Source: Candidatus Riflebacteria bacterium HGW-Riflebacteria-1 (GTDB lineage Bacteria; Muiribacteriota; Ozemobacteria; Ozemobacterales; Ozemobacteraceae). From it: a DNA stretch of 64,000 nt. The notes below the pieces were generated by a model that saw only the letters and a program-made list of their open reading frames with translations, was not told the DNA's origin and ran no database searches. Of this stretch, positions 1-8,308 are shown piece after piece. A program made the position numbers and the translations under genes. Where the stretch lies: the NCBI GenBank assembly GCA_002839445.1, contig PGYB01000009.1, positions 186,001 through 250,000 on the forward strand, given 5' to 3'. Positions within the stretch are counted from its first letter, which is position 1. Each line of letters starts with the position of its first letter.

Positions 1-100
1 TGATCGAGTTCATGATGATGATGAGCCCGACCAGCATGGCGATACCGAAGATAAACTTCAGCTTCAGCGAAAATCTTGTGGTGTGTTCAGTTCTTTTCAC
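1..100 (-). CDS. Membrane protein N-terminus (partial, runs off window)
   Basis: Reading the minus strand from a GTG at position 100 gives about 33 residues: a basic stretch beginning KRTEHTTRF, then a hydrophobic run (FIFGIAMLVGLIIIM) typical of a first transmembrane helix. The frame stays open to the window edge and an in-frame TGA lies just upstream of the GTG, so the start is constrained. It follows the PhnD-like lipoprotein gene by 24 bases on the same strand, so the two probably share an mRNA. A basic N-terminus plus one helix beside a PhnD-like binding protein suits a sensor kinase or chemoreceptor-type protein, but only the first helix is visible and the product cannot be named. Confidence 0.55.
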   Translation of the reverse strand, partial: MKRTEHTTRFSLKLKFIFGIAMLVGLIIIMNSI

Positions 101-124
101 ATTACATTCCGGGGATGCTCAGGC

Positions 125-1084
125 TTACTTGTTTTCGTCAAGGAGTGTCTGTACCTTTTCGATGTATTCGTAGTCTGTGTCTTTTACTGGCAAAAAACCT
201 TGAACGTCAGTGAGATCGTCTAGAATCTCTTTGCCCTCAGGAGTTTTGATGCTCAGGTCAAGCAGAGCCTGTTTGATTTTTTCGATCAAATCTGGCGGCA
301 GGCTTTTGCGAACAACTATTGGTTCGTTCGATATGTCTTGCGTGGTAGCCAGAATGGTAAGTTCGTCCATTTTGGTTTTGTCGCGCAGAGTGTTGCGTGC
401 GTCGTCGTAGCAAGCTCCGGCATCGTATTTGCCAAGAAGCACGTTGAGAACAACCGCGTCGTGTTTGTTGAGAAACGCCTTGTCTGAAAAGTCGTTTTCG
501 CTGATTCCGGCTTCGAGCAGAAGCGCCTTGGGAAATATGTAACCCGAAGCTGATTCTGATTCAACCCAGGCGAATTTTTTGCCTTTGAGATCTTTGAGGC
601 TTCTGATGCCGCTGTCCTGGCGGGCAATGATAATGCCGCGATATGAAGTTGTGCCAAAGCGTATTGGTTTTACCAGGAGCTCGATTTCAGGGTTGCGTCG
701 CGCTTCGACAGAAGTCATTGTCGCCAGCCAGGCAATGTCTATGTCACCCTTTATCAAAAGGTTCATGATGCTGGTGTAGTCTGAAGCAGTCTGCAGGCGG
801 ATTTCCTTGACGCCAAGTTTTTTGGTCAGGTATTCGAGAAACTTGGTGTGCTTGTATACCATTGCTGTAGAGTTGGTGAATGGTATGCGGCCAAGTTTGA
901 GCACCGTATTGCTGTAGGGGGAGCTTGGCGCTGCGTCTGCGGTCTGTGTTGTCTGTGCTGGCTTAACCGCATCTGGCGGAGTCTGCGTGTTTTTGGGCTT
1001 TTCTCCAGAGTCGCCACAACCAGGCAGCAACAGTGCAGAAATCATCGCAAGCAGTACCAGAACAAATGTGAATTTCTTCCCCAT
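125..1084 (-). CDS. PhnD-like substrate-binding lipoprotein
   Basis: 319 residues. The N-terminus is a lipoprotein signal peptide: a basic start, a hydrophobic core and the lipobox LPGC near residues 20-23, so the protein should be lipid-anchored outside the inner membrane. After a Pro/Thr/Gln/Ala-rich linker (about residues 28-55) the body resembles the periplasmic phosphonate/phosphite-binding family (PhnD, Pfam Phosphonate-bd), with the family-like stretches GRIPFTNS, DIDIAWLATMT and SLKDLKGKKFAWVESESASG. No ABC permease or ATPase is beside it; the downstream minus-strand gene starts as a membrane protein, so this may be a sensing subunit rather than a transporter part. AAGGGAG lies 8 bases before the ATG. 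Family assignment is fairly secure; the ligand is not known. Confidence 0.82.
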   Translation of the reverse strand: MGKKFTFVLVLLAMISALLLPGCGDSGEKPKNTQTPPDAVKPAQTTQTADAAPSSPYSNTVLKLGRIPFTNSTAMVYKHTKFLEYLTKKLGVKEIRLQTASDYTSIMNLLIKGDIDIAWLATMTSVEARRNPEIELLVKPIRFGTTSYRGIIIARQDSGIRSLKDLKGKKFAWVESESASGYIFPKALLLEAGISENDFSDKAFLNKHDAVVLNVLLGKYDAGACYDDARNTLRDKTKMDELTILATTQDISNEPIVVRKSLPPDLIEKIKQALLDLSIKTPEGKEILDDLTDVQGFLPVKDTDYEYIEKVQTLLDENK

Positions 1085-1193
1085 CAGAATTTCTCCCTTG
1101 TACAGAACTATCAGTTATGTATAACACAAACCGTTTTTCTTAGGCTACTACTTGTTTGTGTAAAATCGTGCATAATTTACAAGCGGCTGATTC

Positions 1194-2579
1194 TCAGCGC
1201 TTCTCCTTTGCGGGAGTTGCCTTCAACGGAATTTCAAGCGCAAATTCAATTGCAGCGGAACTGGCGTAACTTTTTACGACAAAGTGCTCGATATCTTCGA
1301 GAAACGTAAGGTTGGTGACCGGAGGTATGCCTTGTTGTGCCATTATCGGCGAATGCAGCAGTTTCTGCAGTTGCAGGTTGAAGTCTGACGTTCTGATTTT
1401 CCAGAACCGTTTCAGCTTTTCGGAAAAGGGTTGCTGCGCCTTTGTGCCTGATTCGACAGCTTTGATGTGCGCGAGTTCTTTGACGAGATTAGCTTCAGAA
1501 GATGCCATGACCAGAAACCTGTCGCAAAGCCCGGCGTAGACAGCGGCCTGCGGCAACATAAAGTAGCTGAGCTTGACCATCGGAAACTCTCCGCTCAGAC
1601 CCTGAGCAAAGATGCCGGTCTGCTGGCAGAGTGTTTTAAATTTGTCGAGATTGCCTCTAAGCTTGTCTATGTGCGGAACCGGCGCGACAAACCTTATATC
1701 AGGAATGCCGCCATCGCCGCTGGGTTCAAGGTTTACGTAGAGAATGCTTTCTCTGGCTGTATTGGCAAGAATGTCTTTTTCAAAATCAATGCCGGCTGAG
1801 GCCACCATGTTGACAACCGTCGCAGACTGCGGCACAGAGGTCAGCTGTTTAAATGCTTCTGCCGGATTCTCAATCGGATGTGTCTGGCAGAAAAACATCA
1901 GCGAATCTTCGTTGATATATTTGCCAATGCTGATGTCGTGCTCGATTTTGTCAGTAGCCAGCTGCTTTTTACCAGAGATGATCTTTAATCTGCCGAAACA
2001 GCCGTTTTGTGAGATTACCAGTGCTGCGGCCAGATAGTCTGAAGCGTCGAGAATCGGCATCAGTTCGGCTTGGGCGCGCTCTATCGCTGCAGCGCTGCCG
2101 CTTCTTTTCCCAGACTTTTCTGCAGATTCAGACAATGCCTTTTTAAGGCTGGCGCTTTCGCATATTGCTCTGATAACAAGAGCCTGAGATGCGGGTTTGC
2201 ATGAGTCGACAATTTCCTGCAGCTCTTTTTGCCGCAGAAGCAGCATGGCGCTGGCAGCACTTTTTTGTGCGGACGACAGCTGAAGATCGGTAAGCGGCTT
2301 GAGAAATTCCGGGCCGCCAATTTTTGACGCGTCAAAAAGCGAGGCGGCAAGCAGTGTTACGTTGGGACCCTGCCACTGACTGTTCAGCGATCGGCCAAGA
2401 CGGCGCAGTATTTCGATCGGGTAGTTTCCCGGCTCACTCAAAAAATCAGACTCGCGATCGATCTGATATGCGATTACAACCGGCATTTCTGGCTGCTGCG
2501 CAACAATTTCCCGGCAAAACGCAATGCAAAAAAGTGCGACGAGCAGCAGTGTCAGGGCAGATTCTCGGTGAAATTTCAT
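1194..2579 (-). CDS. Exported protein of unknown function
   Basis: 461 residues. The first 27 or so form a signal peptide (hydrophobic core TLLLVALFCIAF, probable cleavage after IVAQ), so the product is exported. The rest is a soluble mixed alpha/beta sequence with no motif I recognise. It contains a helical region rich in Lys/Glu/Ala around residues 95-170 and a later half with repeated phrases about pairs of domains (for example SIGKYINEDSLMFFC and AKEL-type helices). GGAGGT precedes the ATG at good spacing. It sits 109 bases upstream of the PhnD-like gene on the same strand and is divergent from prepilin operon A. It could be a periplasmic accessory factor; no function is claimed. Confidence 0.7.
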   Translation of the reverse strand: MKFHRESALTLLLVALFCIAFCREIVAQQPEMPVVIAYQIDRESDFLSEPGNYPIEILRRLGRSLNSQWQGPNVTLLAASLFDASKIGGPEFLKPLTDLQLSSAQKSAASAMLLLRQKELQEIVDSCKPASQALVIRAICESASLKKALSESAEKSGKRSGSAAAIERAQAELMPILDASDYLAAALVISQNGCFGRLKIISGKKQLATDKIEHDISIGKYINEDSLMFFCQTHPIENPAEAFKQLTSVPQSATVVNMVASAGIDFEKDILANTARESILYVNLEPSGDGGIPDIRFVAPVPHIDKLRGNLDKFKTLCQQTGIFAQGLSGEFPMVKLSYFMLPQAAVYAGLCDRFLVMASSEANLVKELAHIKAVESGTKAQQPFSEKLKRFWKIRTSDFNLQLQKLLHSPIMAQQGIPPVTNLTFLEDIEHFVVKSYASSAAIEFALEIPLKATPAKEKR

Positions 2580-2678
2580 TCTGGTTACCTCCGGCTCTCA
2601 AACGAAAAACAACCATGACAAACTATCAGCACTTTAACGCGAATGCAACCGACTTTTATACTGAACACTGCTTAGTAG

Positions 2679-2708
2679 TTGAAAAATTGCATCATTTTTT
2701 GTGATAAT
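2679..2708 (+). promoter_or_regulatory. Sigma-70-like promoter for prepilin operon A
   Basis: TTGAAA at 2679-2684 and GATAAT at 2703-2708 are separated by 18 bases; each matches the consensus at 5 of 6 positions. The predicted start of transcription is about 50 bases upstream of the first operon A gene at 2764. Confidence 0.55.
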
Positions 2709-2763
2709 ATCGTATATATGGTAAGCTTCTAAAAAACTCGAGCCCAGATCAAGTGAGTCGAAA

Positions 2764-5142
2764 ATGAGAACAATCAATCGCCGCGGTTTTGTATTATATA
2801 TCGTAATAACCGTGTTGCTCGGCCTTGCGATCATGGCGTTCGCTTTGAATACATTCAAGACTGGCGCGGTTACCCAGTTGTCGCGAAACGTGGATCAGAA
2901 CCGTCTGGCTCTTTTGGCTCAGTCGGCGAACTCTGAAGTGATCGCGATCATAAAAAGCCTTATTAACAACCCCGAGAGTGATGTTTTTACCAAAGTTCGT
3001 TCAGATATTTTTCCTGATAGTGGTGCGGCGATTTCTCTGCCCAAGGCGGTTGATCTGCTGTCTTTTGAGCCTGAGAGAACTCTGCAGCTGGCCAAAGTCG
3101 GCTATAATCTTAAGATTCGCAGCAGTGCAGTTTTGACCGTGTTTCGCCGGTCGGCTTTTAACTCTATGCCGGCTTATAATGGCTATATCGATGTTGTGTC
3201 GAAGGCCTGGCGGGAAGGATCCGGTGAAATAACCATGGAAGCCCACGAGCGCCGCGATGTGCGACTGGTAGATCTTCGCCACACTCTCGACCGTTACGCG
3301 CTCTTCGTGAAAAATTATAGCAATGACTACAACAACACCAGTCGTCGCCTGATTGTCGACGGAGTAACTGGCGGGCGGCCCTATGATGTATCAAGGATTT
3401 ATCTTGGCACCGACAATTACCCGACTTGCGCTGATCCTCGAAAAGACCTGTGGTTTGATATATTTTTTGATGAACATAAAGATATGAAGGGCTTCGCAAA
3501 GCTTTTCGGCAGCAACACCCTCAAGACTTTTCCTTTTGCTGTCGGCACTCCGTCAGATTATCCAAAGTTTGAGCGTCTGTTTTACGTGAACAGCATGAAT
3601 TTTACAGAATTGGATGGAATTACTACTGACATGTTTATCCTGAACAGGCAGGTTTGCAGCGAGTATGAGCGCGTAATAAACCTGGCAGCTGATGCCTGTA
3701 TGATGGAAAAGGGTGTGGCAACTTTGCCTTATCAGATTGGCGCGGCGCTCGAAAACAAGTGCAGAACGGCTGTAAGTACATTGAGCAATGACAATGCTCT
3801 TGCTTCAAAGATGTGTCAGGATTTCTTCAAAGCCAATGGTACTAATTACTCAAACTGTGAAGAGTTCAAAAAAGTTCTCGAAACTTGCAGAAACAACTGG
3901 AAGTATCGTTGGGGCTACACTGACGCGGCATCAATCTGGAAGGTTGACACTCCGGGTCGCGCCCCCCAGGAGATAACTCTGCCTGAACGCTACGCGGGTC
4001 TTTCGAATATCAGCATGGGCTCTGGCAATTATGGGCCTTATATGGCCGAATATCGCGAGCAGGTCGATGGGGCGCAATATAACCCTGAAAGAACGCGCGT
4101 CGGCGTTATGCAGAATTTCTATGGTCCTGGCAAAAATGTTCCGGTGATCATTGAGGGCAATGCTTATCTGAGATTCTTTAAACTGGCTTATCTTGACGAG
4201 TTTACGATCACGGTGCAATTTATCGCTCCGGCTCCGGTTAACATAAAGGTTATTACTAACAAATACCTGCGCAAAGACAAGACCGGCAGCTTTTTGACTA
4301 CACCGCTGAATAGCGATGAGCTGGCGCCAAATTTCTTCAGTGACAAAATGATGAAAAGCCGTGCAATAGACACTATCTCGGTCAACACGCTGTGGGGCGA
4401 AAAAATAAAGTGTTACGACGGCGATGGCAATGAGTCTGAGTATGATCCCATGGCGAACCCGACTCAACCCATTTCTTTGCCGGCACAGCGTGCTGGCAGC
4501 GCGGTTCCAGCCAGAAATTTCGGGCGCCTCGTCGACTTTAAAAATTCGAGCTGGAATTACGTGTCATCGGCGGATTTTCTTAAAGAACGCGCTCCCGGCG
4601 ACGGCAAGGTTTTATATCTTGATGGGGTCATGTACATTTTTGATGGTGACCTCGATCTTTCGGGAGTTACGCATTTTCAGGGAAAAGGCCTGATTTATAT
4701 TGCGAGTGGCAACTGCAAGCTTGGCAGCCTTGAGCGTTTGCGCGCAAAGCCGACCAGTGACTCCTTGCGCATATACCTGCTGCGTGGCGACTTTATCATC
4801 GATCCTGCAGTTGACGATGTGTTTATCGAAGCTTCTCTCGCGGCCTTTTATTATCGCAGCCCCGGAGACTCGCCAAGTTCAGACCCGCTTAAACAGGGCA
4901 GTCTGATCATGAATAACCGAACGAAAATTACCATCTACGGCAATCTGCTGGTTGATTCGCTTTCTCTGCAGGCATCTAACAACAGCGGTCTGGCAGAGAA
5001 CGGAGAGCTTTGCATCGTTCACGATCCTGCTATCTATAATGCCGCCGCCACGCTTAACAGCGTGAAGCTGGACCCTTTTCATGCCAGTATCGGCCCGGTT
5101 AAGACTTCGTTTTCTTTCAGAGCCGGGGGGAGTGAAGGCTGA
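2764..5142 (+). CDS. Giant PilX/GspK-like prepilin protein (operon A)
   Basis: 792 residues. It opens with a prepilin-like leader: basic residues, then RRG followed by FVLYIVITVLLGLAIMAFAL, the hydrophobic alpha1 helix. As in GspK/PilX minor pilins there is no Glu at +5. The following region looks like a pilin alpha1 extension (QNRLALLAQSANSEV). The remainder is far larger than PilX (about 200 aa) or GspK (about 330 aa) and carries several cysteines in the middle (around residues 220-380). The C-terminal 200 residues look like stacked short beta strands (VMYIFDGDLDLSG, GKGLIYIASGN, KITIYGNLLV), suggesting a beta-helix-like domain. The 822-residue protein at 58479 is a paralogue with the same layout. 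It begins an operon with three more genes, the next overlapping by one base. Probable role: tip or minor subunit of a pseudopilus (inference). Confidence 0.72.
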   Translation: MRTINRRGFVLYIVITVLLGLAIMAFALNTFKTGAVTQLSRNVDQNRLALLAQSANSEVIAIIKSLINNPESDVFTKVRSDIFPDSGAAISLPKAVDLLSFEPERTLQLAKVGYNLKIRSSAVLTVFRRSAFNSMPAYNGYIDVVSKAWREGSGEITMEAHERRDVRLVDLRHTLDRYALFVKNYSNDYNNTSRRLIVDGVTGGRPYDVSRIYLGTDNYPTCADPRKDLWFDIFFDEHKDMKGFAKLFGSNTLKTFPFAVGTPSDYPKFERLFYVNSMNFTELDGITTDMFILNRQVCSEYERVINLAADACMMEKGVATLPYQIGAALENKCRTAVSTLSNDNALASKMCQDFFKANGTNYSNCEEFKKVLETCRNNWKYRWGYTDAASIWKVDTPGRAPQEITLPERYAGLSNISMGSGNYGPYMAEYREQVDGAQYNPERTRVGVMQNFYGPGKNVPVIIEGNAYLRFFKLAYLDEFTITVQFIAPAPVNIKVITNKYLRKDKTGSFLTTPLNSDELAPNFFSDKMMKSRAIDTISVNTLWGEKIKCYDGDGNESEYDPMANPTQPISLPAQRAGSAVPARNFGRLVDFKNSSWNYVSSADFLKERAPGDGKVLYLDGVMYIFDGDLDLSGVTHFQGKGLIYIASGNCKLGSLERLRAKPTSDSLRIYLLRGDFIIDPAVDDVFIEASLAAFYYRSPGDSPSSDPLKQGSLIMNNRTKITIYGNLLVDSLSLQASNNSGLAENGELCIVHDPAIYNAAATLNSVKLDPFHASIGPVKTSFSFRAGGSEG

Positions 5143-5456
5143 TGGATAACGCACGCTGGCTGGTCATATTGTCTGTGGTCATAAGCATGATGGCCACGCT
5201 CACGGTTTTGAACCGCTTTTCGCCACGCCTGCTCCCTGATAAGGCCGTTGCCGACACCGGCAGTTCAGATGCAGCACGGCAGAGAGCTGTCGCAGCAAAC
5301 AACCCGGTGATTAACCGCGTGTCACGTCGCGAGATTCCCAAATTCAGTCAGATCAGCTTTCCAAAGCCAGCGGCTCACACTTTTGTCGTTGAACAATCTC
5401 GCGAAATCGAAAAAATGAACGAATCTCTCAACGTCGAGGGGCAAATCGTAAGATGA
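5142..5456 (+). CDS. Small single-pass membrane protein in prepilin operon A
   Basis: 104 residues. One N-terminal transmembrane helix (about residues 6-25, LVILSVVISMMATLTVL) is followed by a soluble tail rich in Ala, Arg, Ser and Glu with no recognisable domain. Its ATG overlaps the TGA of the giant PilX-like gene by one base, and its own TGA overlaps the ATG of the next prepilin gene, so translation is probably coupled. This tight embedding supports a real gene acting with the pilins, perhaps as a bitopic assembly factor. No homology is recognised. Confidence 0.7.
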   Translation: MDNARWLVILSVVISMMATLTVLNRFSPRLLPDKAVADTGSSDAARQRAVAANNPVINRVSRREIPKFSQISFPKPAAHTFVVEQSREIEKMNESLNVEGQIVR

Positions 5457-6013
5457 ATACAGGCAGACTGAATAGATCGCGTGGTCTAAGTTTTGTCGAA
5501 GTGCTGGTGGCAGTGCTTATCGTCGCGGTCAGTTCTATTCCGGTGCTCTACATGGTGACCTCGTCACGAACAGACACCAGCAAAGCGATCAACTACCTGC
5601 GCGCGGTCGAGCTGGCTAACGAAGTTATCGAATGGGCGCAGGCAGTGAATTTTGAAGACCTCGATGAAAGCAAATTTTCTGCCTTTGTCGGATCTCTGGC
5701 AGATGATTCTACTGGCCAGATCATGCCCGTTCCGATCGGTGTAGCCACGCCCGAAAACACGAACTGGTCTTCGGGGCTGGCGGCCAATAACCTTAAGTAT
5801 TCAGAACAATATGGTATCGCGTATTTTTATCGTGTAGTCAAGTTCGAAGACATTCCCGGGTCAGGCAATTTGAACGCAGGAATGCTGAAGAAGATGACCG
5901 TTTTTGTCAAATGGAACGAGGCCGCGGTGCCGAGTTCTCTGCACAGTCCTGATCGCGACCGTCAGGTTGAATTGTCGGTTCTGTTGATTAACGACAAGAA
6001 CATGAATTACTAG
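5453..6013 (+). CDS. Type IV prepilin-like protein, PilV/PulI type
   Basis: 186 residues with a canonical class III signal: basic leader ending RSRG, then LSFVE, giving Gly at -1 and Glu at +5 for prepilin peptidase, followed by the hydrophobic helix VLVAVLIVAVSSIPVLYMV. The Ser-Ser-Ile-Pro in the helix and the globular part of about 150 residues are typical of PilV/GspI-like minor pilins. The ATG overlaps the upstream stop (ATGA). It belongs to operon A between the small membrane protein and the PilW-like gene. It resembles the 143-residue protein of operon B (both have IP-V/I-Y-x-V in the helix). The product should sit in the inner membrane until assembled into a pseudopilus. Confidence 0.86.
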   Translation: MNTGRLNRSRGLSFVEVLVAVLIVAVSSIPVLYMVTSSRTDTSKAINYLRAVELANEVIEWAQAVNFEDLDESKFSAFVGSLADDSTGQIMPVPIGVATPENTNWSSGLAANNLKYSEQYGIAYFYRVVKFEDIPGSGNLNAGMLKKMTVFVKWNEAAVPSSLHSPDRDRQVELSVLLINDKNMNY

Positions 6014-6020
6014 GTATAAA

Positions 6021-6710
6021 ATGCTGAAACTTAGAGAAAAAAAGCGCGGGTTTACTTTTGTCGAAACGGCAATGTCTGTCGGCATAGCTCTTGTCGTGTT
6101 TTTGATGATTTACCGCTTTATGTCGAGCACGCGGCAGCATTACATGTATGGCACGGTTAACCTGCAGAATCTGCAGGAAGCTCGCATGGCGATCAACTAT
6201 CTGCGGCGCGATTTTTCGTGCGCGACCCCTTATATCGGCGGGCAGGGGCAGGTTAACTTCCCAAACATGCAGAAAGCTCGCAACTTTGTTTTTGAAACTC
6301 CTGGCTGGACACCGATAAACGCTGTCAATCTCATTAAACTCGACTCAGACAGCATAAGTATTCCCAAGTTCGCTTTTGGCTCGCCCGACGAGGAGCCGAG
6401 AATCGAATATGTCACCTATACTTATGAAACCGGCAATGTTTTGAGTCGCAAGCTGGTCGATGCCACCGGGGTACTTAAAAATGAGGTCAAGTTTTCTGGT
6501 ATTGAGAGCGTTGAGTTTAAAATGTACACGCACCAGCTTAACCCCAATGTGCCTGTGCTCTGGGTAAGGTTGCTGGTTCTGGACAAGTCTTATGGCACAG
6601 GTGAGATCGGCAAGGCCCTCGAAGTTACCGCATCAATCTCGAGCCCGTTCATAACCAGTCTGGTCAACAATCGAAACTGGCGATTTGAAACCGGTCACAA
6701 AGAATTGTAA
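6021..6710 (+). CDS. Type IV prepilin-like protein, PilW/PulJ type
   Basis: 229 residues. Leader MLKLREKKRG is followed by FTFVE (Gly -1, Glu +5) and the helix TAMSVGIALVVFLMIYRFM, then SSTRQHYMY, an arrangement seen in PilW/GspJ minor pilins. The globular domain contains the phrase LQEARMAINYLRRDF, a hallmark of PilW-like proteins. It starts 7 bases after the preceding stop and is the last prepilin gene of operon A. The paralogue in operon B (201 residues at 61381) shares the YTVLRSTRQ-like stretch. No prepilin peptidase, motor ATPase or secretin is in the window, so the assembly machine must be elsewhere. Confidence 0.87.
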   Translation: MLKLREKKRGFTFVETAMSVGIALVVFLMIYRFMSSTRQHYMYGTVNLQNLQEARMAINYLRRDFSCATPYIGGQGQVNFPNMQKARNFVFETPGWTPINAVNLIKLDSDSISIPKFAFGSPDEEPRIEYVTYTYETGNVLSRKLVDATGVLKNEVKFSGIESVEFKMYTHQLNPNVPVLWVRLLVLDKSYGTGEIGKALEVTASISSPFITSLVNNRNWRFETGHKEL

Positions 6711-6789
6711 AAAAAAATAATAAAAGTGCAACAAACTGAAACGGTTGGTCGTAAGTTTTGCAGAGTAACAATTTACCAGGAGGAAGTTT

Positions 6790-7644
6790 ATGAAACGATC
6801 GAAAAAATTAATTTCGGCAGTTCTATGTCTGGCTCTTTTGCTTAACCCGATGTTCTTCGAAATGGCCGCTTGGGCCGCCGAAGAACAACAGGCCCAGGAA
6901 GTAAAGAACGAAGCGCTTGATGAGTCTTCAACTCAGGCAGACAGTGCAGTTGCTGAAACTGAAAAAGCAGATGACAAGCTCAGTACAACCAAAAAAATCA
7001 AGACCAAATGGTACATGAGCAGCGGCACCAAAAGCAAAATCAGAGATGCCAACACCAAGCTTGACGATGCCAAGGGGCAGGTCAGTGGCGTAAAAGAAGA
7101 TGCCAAGGGCGTGGGCGATGAAGTTAAAGGCATTGGCGATGCAGTACAGGGCGGCGGCAATACTTTTGACATGATGGCCAAGGTCGCCGCAGGCGTTCAG
7201 AAAGCTCTCATCAAGGCCGGTCAGCTGTTGCAGAAAATTGGTCAGCTGCTCAAGACCGTTGGTCAGGCTCTCATGGCTATTGGTCAGGTTCTTTCGGCCA
7301 TTCCGTGGACTGCTGCTATCGGCAAGGCTCTGGTAACTGTTGGTAAGTTGCTGGTTAAAGTAGGTACAGTTCTTGATACAGTCGGCAAGGCAATCGAAAA
7401 GATCGGTAATGTCGCAAAGGGCGCCGACGCTAACTTTGGCGAAATGCTCGGCAGTATCGGCACCGCAGTAAAAGACGGTTGGGCAAAGGGTAGTGCTGAC
7501 GCTGACGCATACGAACAGAAACTTAACGAAGATTCAGCAGCAGATAACGCAGCCGATCAGGGTGGCGCATCAGAAACCAATGATGCTGCTCCAGCTGATG
7601 GTGCCGTTGTAGAAGATGTTGACCAGGGTGCAACCGTTGACTAA
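6790..7644 (+). CDS. Exported amphipathic low-complexity protein next to prepilin operon A
   Basis: 284 residues. A signal peptide (residues 1-30; basic start, LISAVLCLALLLNP, cleavage likely after AWA) is followed by an acidic Glu/Ala/Gln-rich segment and a Lys/Asp/Gly region with repeats such as GVKEDAKGVGDEVKGIGDA. Then comes a long amphipathic stretch (about residues 135-215) built from short repeats of the form I/VGQxLxxI/VG (IGQLLKTVGQALMAIGQVLSA, later VGKLLVKVGTVLDTVG in the same pattern). The C-terminus is acidic and Ala/Asp-rich. AGGAGG precedes the ATG by a good spacing, and a strong terminator follows. It lies 79 bases after the last prepilin gene. The glycine-spaced helices recall membrane-inserting or self-assembling proteins, and the glycine-zipper protein at 62516 has a similar flavour. 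Function unknown; a substrate or surface partner of the pilus system is a guess. Confidence 0.75.
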   Translation: MKRSKKLISAVLCLALLLNPMFFEMAAWAAEEQQAQEVKNEALDESSTQADSAVAETEKADDKLSTTKKIKTKWYMSSGTKSKIRDANTKLDDAKGQVSGVKEDAKGVGDEVKGIGDAVQGGGNTFDMMAKVAAGVQKALIKAGQLLQKIGQLLKTVGQALMAIGQVLSAIPWTAAIGKALVTVGKLLVKVGTVLDTVGKAIEKIGNVAKGADANFGEMLGSIGTAVKDGWAKGSADADAYEQKLNEDSAADNAADQGGASETNDAAPADGAVVEDVDQGATVD

Positions 7645-7674
7645 CTAAGACAAACATTCTTTAGTTCAAAAAAA

Positions 7675-7703
7675 GCCGCCTCGTAATGAGGCGGTTTTTT
7701 TTT
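7675..7703 (+). terminator. Intrinsic terminator after the amphipathic protein gene
   Basis: A perfect 7-bp stem CCGCCTC/GAGGCGG with a five-base loop is followed by nine T residues (7695-7703). It lies 31 bases after the stop at 7644 and ends the operon A transcript. Confidence 0.9.
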
Positions 7704-7756
7704 GCGTTGGTAAACAAAGGTTAAAGTTGTTCCGATAGTGGCAGCGGAGTAACTTT

Positions 7757-8296
7757 ATGATAAAAAAAATACTGACTTTTGTGGCGGCCACATTGGTTGT
7801 TGTGACTATGTTTCCGAATCTTTACAGCGGCGACCCCGGCATTACCGGCCTGATAGTTAAAGATCGCGAGCGCTACTATCACAGGCTCAAGGATATGCGG
7901 ATGAAAGACCCGCAAAACGCCGAACTCAGCTATCAGATCGCGAACCTCTATTACAGCCTTGAGATGGAAGACGAGGCGATCAAAGAATACCGCCGGACTC
8001 TCAGTATAGAACCAGGTCACCGCTATGCCAAGTGGTTTCTGGCTCGGGTTCTGGTCAGCAAAGGCTACTTTGACGAAGCCTTCTGGCATATTCGTGACCT
8101 GATCACGGCCAATGCTGAGAACCCTGAATTATACGCGCGTGCCGGCGAGATACTCTTAAAAATGGACCAGCGCGAAGTTGCCAAAGAATATTTTAACCGT
8201 TATGACGAGCTTAAATATGGCGAAAAGAATGGCGCGGACCCGATTCCATCGTTAACCAAACCTTCTCGTGGCGTCTGGAAAGAATATTTTTACTGA
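7757..8296 (+). CDS. TPR-repeat protein with N-terminal membrane/signal segment
   Basis: 179 residues. The first 23 or so are hydrophobic after a basic start (IKKILTFVAATLVVVTMFP), giving a signal peptide or membrane anchor. Residues about 50-150 contain tetratricopeptide repeats, seen in NAELSYQIANLYYSLEMEDEAIKEY-type helices (family pattern of small residues at helix contacts, with the typical A-I-x-x-Y-R ending), then EPGHRYAKWFLARVLVSKG and ENPELYARAGEILLKM. TPRs mediate protein-protein binding; no catalytic motif is present. It follows the terminator at 7703, so it has its own start of transcription, and it converges on the coiled-coil gene at 8309. Confidence 0.8.
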   Translation: MIKKILTFVAATLVVVTMFPNLYSGDPGITGLIVKDRERYYHRLKDMRMKDPQNAELSYQIANLYYSLEMEDEAIKEYRRTLSIEPGHRYAKWFLARVLVSKGYFDEAFWHIRDLITANAENPELYARAGEILLKMDQREVAKEYFNRYDELKYGEKNGADPIPSLTKPSRGVWKEYFY

Positions 8297-8308
8297 CGAG
8301 TGTGCTTG

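Noticed and set aside
848..1309. 153-codon plus-strand frame
   Set aside because: It is antisense to the PhnD-like and exported protein genes and has no ribosome-binding site.
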